A program made the translations under genes and the position numbers. The notes under the pieces were generated by a model. It was not told the origin of the DNA, ran no database searches, and was given only the letters and a program-made list of their open reading frames with translations. This document shows, piece after piece, positions 8,824 through 17,584 of a stretch of 64,000 nt of DNA (its first letter is position 1; the number at the start of each line of letters is the position of its first letter). Origin of the DNA: Cellulosimicrobium funkei (lineage in GTDB: Bacteria > Actinomycetota > Actinomycetes > Actinomycetales > Cellulomonadaceae); the NCBI RefSeq assembly GCF_004519295.1, contig NZ_SOZH01000003.1, positions 1-64,000 on the forward strand, written 5' to 3'.

Positions 8824-10149
8824 ATGGTGGCCGACGGACCGGAGGACGCCCTGCCCGCGGAGCCGGACGTGCCGCCGTCGGTCCGCAGCCTCCTCGTGGC
8901 CGCCGCGGCGGACGCGCTCGGAGCGCTCGACACGGCCCTGGTCCCGGTCGCGCTCCAGCGGGTGCGGGCCTTCGCGCCCCGGCGGCGGGCGACGGCCGGC
9001 GCGGCGCCCCTGTGGCGGGCCCTGGTCGACGACGCGGGGTTCCGGCACGCGGTCGCCGCGGCCTGGTCCCGCGAGCACGACAGCGAGCCGGAGCCCGACG
9101 ACGCGGCCCCGGACGGCCTGTCCCCGGCGCAGGTGCGCGAGCGGGCGGCGGGTGCCTTCCTCCTGCGGCCCGACGGCTGGCAGGCGGAGGTGGAGCGCGC
9201 TCGCTCGCTCGACGACACCCTCCGGGCGGACCGGTCGGCCCGGGACGACGCGGCCCGCCTCCGCGTCGAGCGCGACCGGCTCGCCCGCCAGGTCGAGGAG
9301 CTCCAGGCGCGTGCCCGCGATGCCGACGCACGCGCGGAGGCCGCGACGGCCGAGCTCGCCGCGGTACGCCGGACCGAGCGGCGGCTGCGCGCGGACGCGG
9401 ACCGGGCGCGGGCCGAGGCGCGGGCCGCCGAGCGGGCGGCGCGGGGGGAGCGGGACGCCGCCGAGGCCGCGCTGCGGGACGCGCGCGAGGAACGTCGCGC
9501 GGCCGCCGTCGAGCTGGCCCGGGCGCGCGCGGAGCGGGACGAGGCGCGCCGGGCGCGGACGTCGTCGGCCGACCTCGCCACGGCCCGGGCGCGGCTCCTG
9601 CTGGACTCGGTGGTCGACGCGGCGGCGGGGCTCCGACGCGAGCTCGCGCTCGGCCCGTCGACCACGACCCCCGCCGACGACGTCGCCGCCGGGCTGCCGG
9701 ACGCGGCGCGTCCCCGGCCGGGGTCGCGCGGCCGCGCGGCGGACGACCCGGCGCTCGTCGACGACCTGCTGTCCGTCCCGCGGACGCACCTGGTCGTCGA
9801 CGGCTACAACGTGACGAAGACGGGCTACGGCGAGCTGTCGCTCGCGGACCAGCGCGACCGCCTCCTCGCCGGCCTGCTCCGCGTGGCCGCCGCCGGCACG
9901 GAGGTCACCGTGTGCTTCGACGGCGCCGACGGCGGCCCCCGGCCGGTGCACGCCCCGCGCGGCGTGCGCGTGCTGTTCTCGTCGGGGGAGATCGCGGACG
10001 ACCTCATCCGGCGCCTGGTCGCCGCCGAGCCGCCCGGGCGCCCGGTCGTCGTGGTGACGAGCGACCGCGCCGTCGCCGACGACGTGCAGGCGATGGGCGC
10101 GGCGTGCGTCCCGGCCCGCGCGCTCCTGGCGCGGCTCGCCCGCCGCTGA
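8824..10149 (+). CDS. NYN (PIN-like) domain RNA-binding protein with coiled coil
   Basis: The C-terminal part (about residues 305-441) is an NYN domain of the YacP/Rae1 type: HLVVDGYNVTKTGYG, VTVCFDGADGG and VVVTSDRAVADD carry the acidic residues of a metal-dependent RNase-like fold. The middle (about 115-255) is a long Arg/Ala/Glu-rich coiled coil, and the N-terminal part is a small helical region. The start is uncertain: ATG 8824 has a good GGAGGAGG site (8808-8815), while GTG 8785 or 8788 would add 12-13 residues. It is divergent from the exonuclease. RNA turnover or ribosome-associated cleavage is inferred from family members only. Confidence 0.85.
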   Translation: MVADGPEDALPAEPDVPPSVRSLLVAAAADALGALDTALVPVALQRVRAFAPRRRATAGAAPLWRALVDDAGFRHAVAAAWSREHDSEPEPDDAAPDGLSPAQVRERAAGAFLLRPDGWQAEVERARSLDDTLRADRSARDDAARLRVERDRLARQVEELQARARDADARAEAATAELAAVRRTERRLRADADRARAEARAAERAARGERDAAEAALRDAREERRAAAVELARARAERDEARRARTSSADLATARARLLLDSVVDAAAGLRRELALGPSTTTPADDVAAGLPDAARPRPGSRGRAADDPALVDDLLSVPRTHLVVDGYNVTKTGYGELSLADQRDRLLAGLLRVAAAGTEVTVCFDGADGGPRPVHAPRGVRVLFSSGEIADDLIRRLVAAEPPGRPVVVVTSDRAVADDVQAMGAACVPARALLARLARR

Positions 10150-10154
10150 CGACG

Positions 10155-10187
10155 CGGCCCTCCCCGGCGTGCCGCCGGGGAGGGCCG
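10155..10187. terminator. Bidirectional terminator between the NYN gene and the acyl-CoA ligase
   Basis: A perfect 14-bp stem: CGGCCCTCCCCGGC (10155-10168) pairs with GCCGGGGAGGGCCG (10174-10187) around a 5-nt loop. It lies between two convergent genes just after the NYN stop. Confidence 0.85.
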
Positions 10188-10218
10188 TGGTGCGCGGGGA
10201 CGAGGGCCCCGGGCCGTG

Positions 10219-12036
10219 TCAGCGGACGGGCGCGGGCCCGTCGACGTAGATCGCCTCGACGTCGGCCGCGAAGTCCTTGAGCACCTCGCTGCGCTTCACC
10301 TTGAGCGACGGCGTGAGGTAGCCGTTCTCGACCGTGAAGTCCGTCGTGAGGACCGTGAACTTGCGGATCGACTCGGCGCGGGACACCGCCTGGTTCGCGC
10401 GCGTGACCGCGGCGTCGAGGGCGGCGAGGACGTCCGGGTCCTTGGCCGCCTGCTCGACGGTCAGCGGCTCCTTGCCGTGCATGCTCGCCCAGCCGGGCAG
10501 GCCCTCCGGGTCGAGCGTCACCAGGGCGCCGATGAACGGCTTCTGGTCGCCCACGACGACGCACTGCGAGACGAGCGCGTGCGCGCGGATCCGGTCCTCG
10601 AGGACGGCGGGTGCGACGTTCTTGCCGCCCGCGGTGACGATGATCTCCTTCTTGCGCCCGGTGATGCGCAGGAAGCCGTCCTCGTCGAGCGAGCCGAGGT
10701 CGCCGGTGCGGAACCAGCCGTCGACGAACGCGTCCGCGGTCGCCTGCTCGTTGTTGTGGTAGCCGCGGAAGATGTGGTCCCCGCGCAGGAGGATCTCGCC
10801 GTCCTCGGCGATCCGGGCGCCGCAGCCGGGGAGCTGCTCGCCGACGGTCCCGATCTTCGTGTTCCCGGGGCGGTTGACGCTCGTCGGTGCCGTCGACTCG
10901 GTGAGGCCGTAGCCCTCGAGGATCCGCACGCCGATGCCGCGGTAGAAGTGGCCGAGCCGCTCGCCCAGCGGCGCGCCGCCCGAGACGGCGTACTTCGCGC
11001 GACCGCCGAGCGCGTGCCGGAGCTTCTTGAAGACGAGCGCGTCCGCGACCTTGTGCTGCAGGCGCAGCCCGATGCCCGGCCCCGACGGCTCGTCGAGCGC
11101 GCGCGAGTACGCGATCGCGGTCGCGGCGGCCCAGTGGAAGATCTTCAGCTTGCCGCCCGCGGCCGCCTTCTGCTCCGAGGAGTTGTAGACCTTCTCGAAG
11201 ACGCGCGGCACCGAGAGGATGTACGTCGGCTTGAACGTGCCGAGGTCCTCGAGCAGCGTCTTGGTGTCCGGCGTGTGGCCCAGCACCGTGCCGCCGGCCA
11301 CGACGAGCACGCCGATGAACCGCGCGAACACGTGGGCGAGCGGCATGAACAGCAGCGTGCGGCCGCCCGGCTCCCCGAAGACCTCGGGCACGGCGGCCAC
11401 GGCGTTGACCGTGAGGGAGTAGAAGTTCTGGTGCGTGAGCTCCGCGCCCTTGGGCCGGCCGGTCGTGCCGGAGGTGTAGATGATCGTCGCGACGTCCGCG
11501 AGGTCGGCCAGGCCGCGCCGGCGCACGATCTCGGCGTCGTCCACGCCGGCGCCGTCGGCCGTGAGCGTGGCGATCGCGCCCGCGTCGATCGCCAGCACGT
11601 CCTGCAGGGCCGGGGCCTGGTCGCGCACCTCCTCGACCGTCGCCGCGTGCGCCTCGGTCTCCACGACGAGCAGGCGCACGTCCGCGTCCGAGAGGATCCA
11701 CTGCACCTGCTCCGGGCTCGACGTCTCGTAGAGCGGCACGGGCACGGCGCCCGCCGCCCACGTCGCCCAGTCGAGCAGGGTCCACTCGTAGCGCGTGCGC
11801 GACATGATGCCCACGTGGTCGCCCGGCTGGATGCCGCGGGCGACGAGCCCCTTCGCGACGGCGACGACCTCGGCGTCGAACTCGCGCGCGCTGAGCGCCT
11901 GCCACGCACCGTCGGCACCCGTGCGGCGCTCGACCATCGGCGCGGCCGGGTCGGCCGCGACGCGGCTCGCGAGGAGGTCGTTGAGGTTCTTCGAGGGATC
12001 GACTTCGACGATCCGTGGGGCGCTGATCTCGTCCAT
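10219..12036 (-). CDS. Long-chain fatty-acid--CoA ligase (AMP-forming), FadD15-like
   Basis: Adenylate-forming enzyme that activates fatty acids to acyl-CoA. The P-loop-like motif IIYTSGTTGRPKG (about residues 180-192), the GYGLTES motif, and FRTGDLGSLDEDGFL with ITGRKKEIIVTAGGKNV (hinge and C-terminal domain) are all present, and the 605-residue length fits the FACL family. ATG 12036 has a GGAG ribosome site. It is monocistronic, flanked by a terminator at its 3' end and a 251-bp divergent gap toward glucokinase. In mycobacteria fadD15 (Rv2187) sits in the same neighbourhood. Substrate chain length cannot be read from sequence. Confidence 0.92.
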   Translation of the reverse strand: MDEISAPRIVEVDPSKNLNDLLASRVAADPAAPMVERRTGADGAWQALSAREFDAEVVAVAKGLVARGIQPGDHVGIMSRTRYEWTLLDWATWAAGAVPVPLYETSSPEQVQWILSDADVRLLVVETEAHAATVEEVRDQAPALQDVLAIDAGAIATLTADGAGVDDAEIVRRRGLADLADVATIIYTSGTTGRPKGAELTHQNFYSLTVNAVAAVPEVFGEPGGRTLLFMPLAHVFARFIGVLVVAGGTVLGHTPDTKTLLEDLGTFKPTYILSVPRVFEKVYNSSEQKAAAGGKLKIFHWAAATAIAYSRALDEPSGPGIGLRLQHKVADALVFKKLRHALGGRAKYAVSGGAPLGERLGHFYRGIGVRILEGYGLTESTAPTSVNRPGNTKIGTVGEQLPGCGARIAEDGEILLRGDHIFRGYHNNEQATADAFVDGWFRTGDLGSLDEDGFLRITGRKKEIIVTAGGKNVAPAVLEDRIRAHALVSQCVVVGDQKPFIGALVTLDPEGLPGWASMHGKEPLTVEQAAKDPDVLAALDAAVTRANQAVSRAESIRKFTVLTTDFTVENGYLTPSLKVKRSEVLKDFAADVEAIYVDGPAPVR

Positions 12037-12287
12037 TCTGGCTCCAGTGGCAGTAGTCGACGGTGGGAGAACCCTACCCAGTGGCGGCGTGTGCCCGAGA
12101 CCTGCCGTTGTCGGTAGGCTTCAGGTGCTGTGCGCTGCTTGCGCAACGTTTCGCGCGGGCGCGGAGTTCCGGTGGCCCGACCCGTGGCGCGGGGTCGAGG
12201 CCCCGTCGTCGTGCGTGGTCCGTGAGCGGGCGAGCACCCGCAGCGAGACCTTGCAGTCAGCGGAACCGAGCGAGTAGAGGACGGGAC
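12037..12287. promoter_or_regulatory. Divergent promoter region fadD-like / glucokinase
   Basis: This 251-bp gap contains no convincing gene. It should carry the promoters of the acyl-CoA ligase (leftward) and of glucokinase (rightward). A small palindrome TTGCGCAA lies at 12139-12146. The glucokinase ribosome site AGAGG is at about 12276-12280. Confidence 0.45.
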
Positions 12288-13235
12288 ATGCACGCCATCG
12301 GGGTGGACATCGGCGGGACGAAGATCGCGGCCGGGGTCGTCGACGAGAAGGGCGAGATCCTCGTCCAGACGCGCCGCGACACCGAGCCCGACGACGTCGC
12401 GAGCATCGACCGCGCCATCGCCGACGTCTATGCCGAGCTCACCGCCGACCACGAGGTCGGCGCGATGGGCCTCGCGGCGGCCGGCTTCGTCAGCCCGGAC
12501 CGCACCTCGGTGCTCTTCGCGCCGAACATCGCGTGGCGCGAGTACCCGCTGGCGCGCAACGTGCGCGAGCTCATCGGCGACGTCGACGTCCCGATCGTCG
12601 TGGAGAACGACGCGAACGCGGCCGGCTGGGCGGAGTTCCAGTTCGGCGTCGCGCGCGACGCGACCGACATGCTCATGCTCACGGTCGGCACGGGGCTCGG
12701 GGGCGCGATCGTCGTCGACCGCGAGCTCGTGCGCGGCAAGTGGGGCGTCGCGGCGGAGGTCGGCCACATGCGCGTCGTCCCCGGCGGGCACTACTGCGGC
12801 TGCGGGCACGAGGGCTGCTGGGAGCAGTACGCGTCCGGGCGCGCCCTCGTGCGTGACGGGCAGAACGCCCTCATCGCCCAGCCGGACCGCGCGACGCGCC
12901 TGCTCGAGATCTGCGGCGGCGACCCGGACAAGCTCAACGGTCCCCAGATCACCCAGGCCGCGCAGGAGGGCGACGACCTCGCGGTCGAGCTGCTCGCGAA
13001 CCTCGGCCGCTGGATCGGCGAGGGCGCGGCGTCGGTCACGGCGCTGCTCGACCCGGAGCTCATCGTCATCGGCGGCGGCGTCGGTGCGGCGGGCGACCTC
13101 CTGCTCCAGCCGGTGCGGCGCGCGTTCGCCGACCAGCTCTCCGCGCGCGGGCACCGCCCGGAGGCGCGGATCGAGCTCGCCGAGCACGGCAACGAGGCGG
13201 GCATCGTCGGCGCCGCGGACCTCGCGCGCCGCTGA
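12288..13235 (+). CDS. glk: ROK-family glucokinase
   Basis: Phosphorylates glucose to glucose-6-phosphate at the entry to glycolysis. ROK signatures are clear: N-terminal ATP site VDIGGTKIAAGVV, ENDANAAGWAE with the catalytic Asp, TVGTGLGGAIV, and the zinc-binding CGCGHEGCWEQY motif (about residues 170-181). The length of 315 residues is typical of actinobacterial glucokinases. The ATG at 12288 is chosen because MHAIGVDIGGT starts right at the domain; the frame is open about 75 codons further upstream without family sequence. The ATP versus polyphosphate donor is not decided by sequence alone. Confidence 0.93.
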   Translation: MHAIGVDIGGTKIAAGVVDEKGEILVQTRRDTEPDDVASIDRAIADVYAELTADHEVGAMGLAAAGFVSPDRTSVLFAPNIAWREYPLARNVRELIGDVDVPIVVENDANAAGWAEFQFGVARDATDMLMLTVGTGLGGAIVVDRELVRGKWGVAAEVGHMRVVPGGHYCGCGHEGCWEQYASGRALVRDGQNALIAQPDRATRLLEICGGDPDKLNGPQITQAAQEGDDLAVELLANLGRWIGEGAASVTALLDPELIVIGGGVGAAGDLLLQPVRRAFADQLSARGHRPEARIELAEHGNEAGIVGAADLARR

Positions 13236-13272
13236 CGGGCGGCGCGGGCGCGGTGCAGGGGAGGCGCGGGCG

Positions 13273-13920
13273 TCAGACGACGGCGCCCGGCCCCCGGTCG
13301 TCGTCGTCCCGCCGGTGCGGCATGCGCCAGAGCAGGATCGCGAGCCCCACGAGGAAGGCGCCGCCGCCCACCTGCGCGACGAGCACGGGGTACGGGCGCG
13401 CCACGACCAGCACGACGAGCAGCAGGATCGGCACGCCGACGACGAGTGCCCACGCCATCGTCAGGAGCGGGTCGCGACCGAGGACGAGCGGCGGGTCCGG
13501 GGGCACGAAGTGGCTCTCGGCCTCCTCGAGGTCCTCGACCTCGGGCGTCGTGGGCCAGTCGCGCGGCCCCGTCGGGCGCACCCAGGGCGCCACGGGCACG
13601 GACCCGAGCACGTCGCGGCCGCTGCGCGGGGAGCCCTCGGGCGCTCCGGCCGCCGGGTCCTGCGCGGCCCGGGGGTCGTCATCGCCCGGCCGGGCGCCCG
13701 GGTCGGACCGGTCGAGCTCGGACAGGTCCGCGAGCTCGGCCACGATGCCGGCCCACCGGGCGTCCACGTCGAGGGCGGGCTCGGGCGCCTCGTCGCGCGG
13801 CGCCGTCGCCTCCCCGTCGTCGGCGGCAGGGTGGTCCGCACCCGGCGCCGCGTCGTCGGGCGTGGGGTCGGGGACGTCGTCGGGCTGCGGGGAGTCCGGC
13901 TGGGCGTTCGGTGCGGCCAT
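13273..13920 (-). CDS. Conserved two-helix membrane protein with acidic Pro-rich N-terminus
   Basis: Not assigned to a named family. The 215 residues begin with about 130 residues rich in Pro, Asp, Ala and Glu (probably disordered, cytoplasmic). Two hydrophobic helices near the C-terminus follow (MAWALVVGVPILLLVVLVVA and VAQVGGGAFLVGLAILLW), then a basic tail MPHRRDDDD. The gene is convergent with glucokinase and divergent from plsC. ATG 13920 follows a TAGAGT box with a 7-nt spacer, so it is probably leaderless. Topology suggests a small membrane-anchored scaffold, but no function is claimed. Confidence 0.8.
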   Translation of the reverse strand: MAAPNAQPDSPQPDDVPDPTPDDAAPGADHPAADDGEATAPRDEAPEPALDVDARWAGIVAELADLSELDRSDPGARPGDDDPRAAQDPAAGAPEGSPRSGRDVLGSVPVAPWVRPTGPRDWPTTPEVEDLEEAESHFVPPDPPLVLGRDPLLTMAWALVVGVPILLLVVLVVARPYPVLVAQVGGGAFLVGLAILLWRMPHRRDDDDRGPGAVV

Positions 13921-13927
13921 GGGAATC

Positions 13928-13937
13928 ACTCTAGAGT
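13928..13937. promoter_or_regulatory. Palindromic -10 shared by two divergent genes
   Basis: ACTCTAGAGT is a perfect palindrome giving the same TAGAGT hexamer on each strand. Leftward it sits 7 nt before ATG 13920 (leaderless membrane protein). Rightward TAGAGT (13932-13937) could serve plsC, whose start lies about 40 nt downstream with a ribosome site. Polymerases for the two genes could not occupy it together. Confidence 0.6.
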
Positions 13938-13977
13938 CGGATGCACGTCCCGCGCCGGGACCCCGCGAGGAGGAACG

Positions 13978-14763
13978 TTGTTCTACTGGTTCATGAAGCA
14001 GGTGATGGTCGGCCCGATCCTGCGGCTCCTGTACCGTCCCTGGACGCGGGGCGTCGAGCACGTGCCGGACGAGGGCGGTGCCATCCTCGCGAGCAACCAC
14101 CTCGCGGTGATCGACTCGTTCATCCTGCCGCTCGTCCTCGACCGCAAGGTCCAGTTCCTCGGCAAGTCCGACTACTTCACGGGCACGGGCGTCAAAGGCC
14201 GCCTGACCGCGGGCTTCATGCGCGGCGTCGGCACGATCCCCGTGGACCGCGCGGGCGGCAAGGCGAGCGAGGCCGCGCTCGAGACGGGCCTGCGCGTCCT
14301 GCGCGAGGGCGACCTGTTCGGCATCTATCCCGAGGGCACGCGCAGCCCGGACGGGCGGCTGTACCGCGGCAAGACCGGCGTCGCGCGCCTCGCGCTCGAG
14401 TCGGGCGCCCCGGTGGTCCCGGTCGCGATGGTCGGGACGAACATCGCGCAGCCGATCGGCAAGGTCATCCCCACGCCCATGCGCATCGGGGTCGTCATCG
14501 GCGAGCCGCTCGACTTCTCGCGCTACCGCGGCATGGAGAACGACCGCTTCATCCTGCGCGCCGTCGCCGACGAGATCCAGTACGCGATCATGCGGCTGTC
14601 CGGCCAGGAATACGTCGACATCTACGCGGCCACGGCCAAGGCGCGCCTCGCGGCGGGCCACACCGAGTCCGAGGTGGCGGGCGGAGCCCCCGGCGGGCGC
14701 CCCGCCCCGGACGTCCAGGTCCCGGAACCGCCGCCGGAGCCCGGCGCGGCGTCAGTAGACTGA
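13978..14763 (+). CDS. plsC: 1-acyl-sn-glycerol-3-phosphate acyltransferase
   Basis: Adds the second acyl chain in phosphatidic acid synthesis at the membrane. The catalytic H-X4-D motif is HLAVID (residues 41-46), the substrate motif is YPEGTRS (about 116-122), and PVVPVAMVGT is the last conserved block. A Pro/Ala/Glu-rich tail follows. The start is an unusual TTG at 13978, chosen because a strong GAGGAGG site precedes it and because homologues begin with MFYW; ATG 13993 is the alternative. The length is 261 residues. PPi-PFK follows after 110 bp. Confidence 0.92.
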   Translation: MFYWFMKQVMVGPILRLLYRPWTRGVEHVPDEGGAILASNHLAVIDSFILPLVLDRKVQFLGKSDYFTGTGVKGRLTAGFMRGVGTIPVDRAGGKASEAALETGLRVLREGDLFGIYPEGTRSPDGRLYRGKTGVARLALESGAPVVPVAMVGTNIAQPIGKVIPTPMRIGVVIGEPLDFSRYRGMENDRFILRAVADEIQYAIMRLSGQEYVDIYAATAKARLAAGHTESEVAGGAPGGRPAPDVQVPEPPPEPGAASVD

Positions 14764-14873
14764 GCGACGGCCGGTCGCGCCGGGCCCGTGCAGGGCCCGA
14801 GCCCCGTCGCCGCCACCCCGCCGGACCGCGTCCGTCCGGCCAGGATCCGTCCTACGAGAGGTTCTGAGTTCAC

Positions 14874-16100
14874 ATGTCGGTTCGTCGCGTCGCCCTCCTC
14901 ACCGCGGGCGGTTTCGCCCCGTGCCTGTCCTCCGCGGTCGGGGGTCTCATCGAGCGGTACACGGAGCTCGACCCGGAGATCGAGATCATCGCCTACCAGT
15001 ACGGCTACCACGGCCTGCTGACCGGCACGAAGATCGTCGTGGACTCCGAGGGGCGCAAGCAGGCGGGGATCCTGCACCGCTTCGGCGGCTCGCCGATCGG
15101 CAACTCGCGCGTCAAGCTCACCAACGCGGCCGACTGCGTCAAGCGCGGCCTCGTCCAGGAGGGCCAGGACCCGCTGCAGGTCGCCGCGGAGCAGCTCAAG
15201 GCGGACGGCGTCGACGTGCTGCACACGATCGGCGGCGACGACACGAACACGACCGCGGCCGACCTCGCCGCGTACCTCCACGAGAACGGCTACGAGCTCA
15301 CGGTGGTGGGCCTGCCGAAGACGATCGACAACGACGTGATCCCGATCCGTCAGTCGCTCGGTGCGTGGACCGCCGCCGAGGAGGCCGCGGGCTTCGCCGC
15401 CAACGTCATCGGCGAGCACCGCTCGGGCCCGCGCATGCTCATCGTGCACGAGGTCATGGGCCGGCACTGCGGCTGGCTCACCGCGGCGTCCGCCGCCGAG
15501 TACCGCAAGTGGCTCGACGCCCAGGAGTGGGCCCCGGCCCTCGGCCTGACGCGCGAGCGCTGGGACGTCCACGCGGTCTTCCTGCCGGAGCTCGCGCTCG
15601 ACATCGACGCCGAGGCCGAGCGCCTCAAGGCGATCATGGACGAGCAGGGCAACGTCAACATCTTCCTGTCCGAGGGCGCCGGCATGCACGAGATCGTGGC
15701 GCAGCTCGAGGCGGCGGGCGAGGAGGTCCAGCGCGACCCGTTCGGCCACGTCAAGCTCGACACGGTCAACCCCGGCCAGTGGTTCGCCAAGCAGTTCGCC
15801 GACAAGCTGGGCGCCGAGAAGGTCATGGTCCAGAAGTCCGGCTACTTCTCGCGCGCGGCCGCCGCGAACGCCGAGGACCTGCGCCTCATCAAGTCGATGA
15901 CCGACCTCGCGGTCGAGTGCGCGCTGCGCGGCGAGTCGGGCGTCATCGGCCACGACGAGGAGAACGGCGACCGCCTGCGCGCCATCGAGTTCCCGCGCAT
16001 CGCCGGGGGCAAGGCGTTCGACGTGTCGCAGCAGTGGTTCGGCGAGCTCCTCGAGGGCATCGGCCAGCCGCTCGTCCCTGCGACGCCCGCGGCCCACTGA
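14874..16100 (+). CDS. pfp: Pyrophosphate-dependent 6-phosphofructokinase
   Basis: Reversibly phosphorylates fructose-6-phosphate using pyrophosphate. The donor motif reads GGDDTN (about residues 120-125), where ATP-using enzymes have GGDGS; the second Asp favours PPi. PKTIDND (about 147-153) carries the catalytic Asp, and MGRHCGWLT binds sugar phosphate. The 408-residue length matches the family. A TAGACT box at 14756-14761 overlaps the plsC stop and may be its promoter; GAGAGG precedes ATG 14874. It lies 40 bp upstream of aroG. PPi use is inferred from the motif. Confidence 0.93.
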   Translation: MSVRRVALLTAGGFAPCLSSAVGGLIERYTELDPEIEIIAYQYGYHGLLTGTKIVVDSEGRKQAGILHRFGGSPIGNSRVKLTNAADCVKRGLVQEGQDPLQVAAEQLKADGVDVLHTIGGDDTNTTAADLAAYLHENGYELTVVGLPKTIDNDVIPIRQSLGAWTAAEEAAGFAANVIGEHRSGPRMLIVHEVMGRHCGWLTAASAAEYRKWLDAQEWAPALGLTRERWDVHAVFLPELALDIDAEAERLKAIMDEQGNVNIFLSEGAGMHEIVAQLEAAGEEVQRDPFGHVKLDTVNPGQWFAKQFADKLGAEKVMVQKSGYFSRAAAANAEDLRLIKSMTDLAVECALRGESGVIGHDEENGDRLRAIEFPRIAGGKAFDVSQQWFGELLEGIGQPLVPATPAAH

Positions 16101-16140
16101 CCGGCACCACCGCACCAGGAACCTCGTCAGGGGACGCCGT

Positions 16141-17490
16141 ATGACCACCACGAGCGAGCCGGGGACCGACTCCGGGCTCGACCACTTCCGCACGCTCGTC
16201 GCGCTCCAGCAGCCGACGTGGCCGGACGAGGCGGCGCTCGACGCCGTCCGTGACCGGCTGGCGGCCTCCGCGCCGCTCGTGGTGCCGGCGGCTGCCGACA
16301 CGCTGCGCTCCCGCCTGGCCGCGGCCGGGCGGGGCGAGGCGTTCCTCCTGCAGGGGGGCGACTGCGCCGAGACGTTCGCCGAGGCGAACGCCGACCGGAT
16401 CCGCAACAAGATCCGCACCATCCTCCAGATGGCGGTGATCCTCACGCACGGCGCGAGCATGCCCGTCGTCAAGATGGGCCGCATGGCCGGGCAGTACGCC
16501 AAGCCGCGCAGCTCCGACTCGGAGACGCGCGACGGCGTGACCCTGCCCGCGTACCGGGGCGACATGATCAACGGGCACGCCTTCACGCCCGAGGCGCGGA
16601 TCCCCGACCCGGAGCGCCTCGTCCAGGCGTACCAGATCTCCGCGGCGACGTGGAACGTCGTGCGCGCGTTCACGACCGGCGGCTTCGCCGACCTGCGCCA
16701 GGTCCACGAGTGGAACCGCGGCTTCATGCGCAACCCCGCCTACGCGCGGTACGAGCGGACGGCGTCCGAGATCGACCGCGCGATCCGCTTCATGGACGCG
16801 TGCGGCGCCGACTTCGACGCGCTGCGCACCGTCGAGTTCTTCGTCAGCCACGAGGCGCTCGTGCTGGACTACGAGCGCGCGCTCACGCGCCGTGACGCGC
16901 GCACGGGGGACGCGTACGACACGTCGGCCCACTTCCTGTGGATCGGGGAGCGCACGCGCCAGCTCGACGGCGCGCACGTCGACTTCCTCTCGCGCGTCGC
17001 GAACCCGATCGGGGTCAAGCTCGGCCCGACGACGACGCCCGACGTCGCGCTCGAGCTCGCCCGCCGTCTCAACCCCGACGACGTCGAGGGCCGCCTGACC
17101 TTCGTCACGCGCATGGGCGCGGGCAACGTGCGCGGCGCGCTCCCGCCGCTCGTCGAGGCCGTGGCGCGCGCGGGCGTGCCCGTCACGTGGGTCACGGACC
17201 CCATGCACGGCAACACCATCACGTCCGCGAGCGGCTACAAGACGCGCCGGTTCGACGACGTCCTCGACGAGGTGCGCGGCTTCTTCGAGGTGCACCGCGC
17301 CGCGGGGACCGTGCCGGGCGGGCTGCACGTCGAGCTCACGGGCGACGACGTGACCGAGGTGCTGGGCGGGAGCGAGGAGATCGACGACGCGGGGCTCGCC
17401 CTGCGCTACGAGACCCTCGTCGACCCGCGCCTCAACCACCAGCAGTCGCTGGAGATGGCGTTCCAGGTCGCGGAGATGCTGCGCGGCTGA
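16141..17490 (+). CDS. aroG: Class II DAHP synthase
   Basis: 3-deoxy-D-arabino-heptulosonate-7-phosphate synthase, the first step of the shikimate pathway, condensing PEP and erythrose-4-phosphate. It is a plant-like (type II) enzyme: LLQGGDCAETF, PVVKMGRMAGQYAKPRS, GDMINGHAF, IGVKLGPTT and WVTDPMHGNT are all present. The 449-residue length fits. It follows PPi-PFK by 40 bp on the same strand and may share its transcript. In mycobacteria the equivalent gene (Rv2178c) sits near pknL, as here. A terminator pair follows the stop. Confidence 0.96.
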   Translation: MTTTSEPGTDSGLDHFRTLVALQQPTWPDEAALDAVRDRLAASAPLVVPAAADTLRSRLAAAGRGEAFLLQGGDCAETFAEANADRIRNKIRTILQMAVILTHGASMPVVKMGRMAGQYAKPRSSDSETRDGVTLPAYRGDMINGHAFTPEARIPDPERLVQAYQISAATWNVVRAFTTGGFADLRQVHEWNRGFMRNPAYARYERTASEIDRAIRFMDACGADFDALRTVEFFVSHEALVLDYERALTRRDARTGDAYDTSAHFLWIGERTRQLDGAHVDFLSRVANPIGVKLGPTTTPDVALELARRLNPDDVEGRLTFVTRMGAGNVRGALPPLVEAVARAGVPVTWVTDPMHGNTITSASGYKTRRFDDVLDEVRGFFEVHRAAGTVPGGLHVELTGDDVTEVLGGSEEIDDAGLALRYETLVDPRLNHQQSLEMAFQVAEMLRG

Positions 17491-17497
17491 GGGCGCG

Positions 17498-17515
17498 GGG
17501 GAGACGGCCGTCTCC
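17498..17515. terminator. Short hairpin after aroG
   Basis: GGGAGACG and CGTCTCCC form an almost loopless palindrome right after the aroG stop. It precedes a larger hairpin and may assist termination. Confidence 0.5.
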
Positions 17516-17527
17516 CGTCGAGCGCAG

Positions 17528-17565
17528 GGCTGTGGCCCGTCCCGTGGTCGGGGCGGGCCACAGCC
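17528..17565. terminator. Bidirectional terminator between aroG and the PASTA kinase
   Basis: GGCTGTGGCCCGTCCCG (17528-17544) pairs with CGGGGCGGGCCACAGCC (17549-17565), a 17-bp stem with one G-T wobble, between the convergent aroG and kinase genes. Confidence 0.8.
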
Positions 17566-17584
17566 GTCTGCGCGGGTCGCGAGG

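Noticed and set aside
8639-9951. Upstream extension of the exonuclease frame
   Set aside because: It overlaps the divergent NYN gene, has low-complexity composition, and the -10/ATG at 8650-8637 explains the start.
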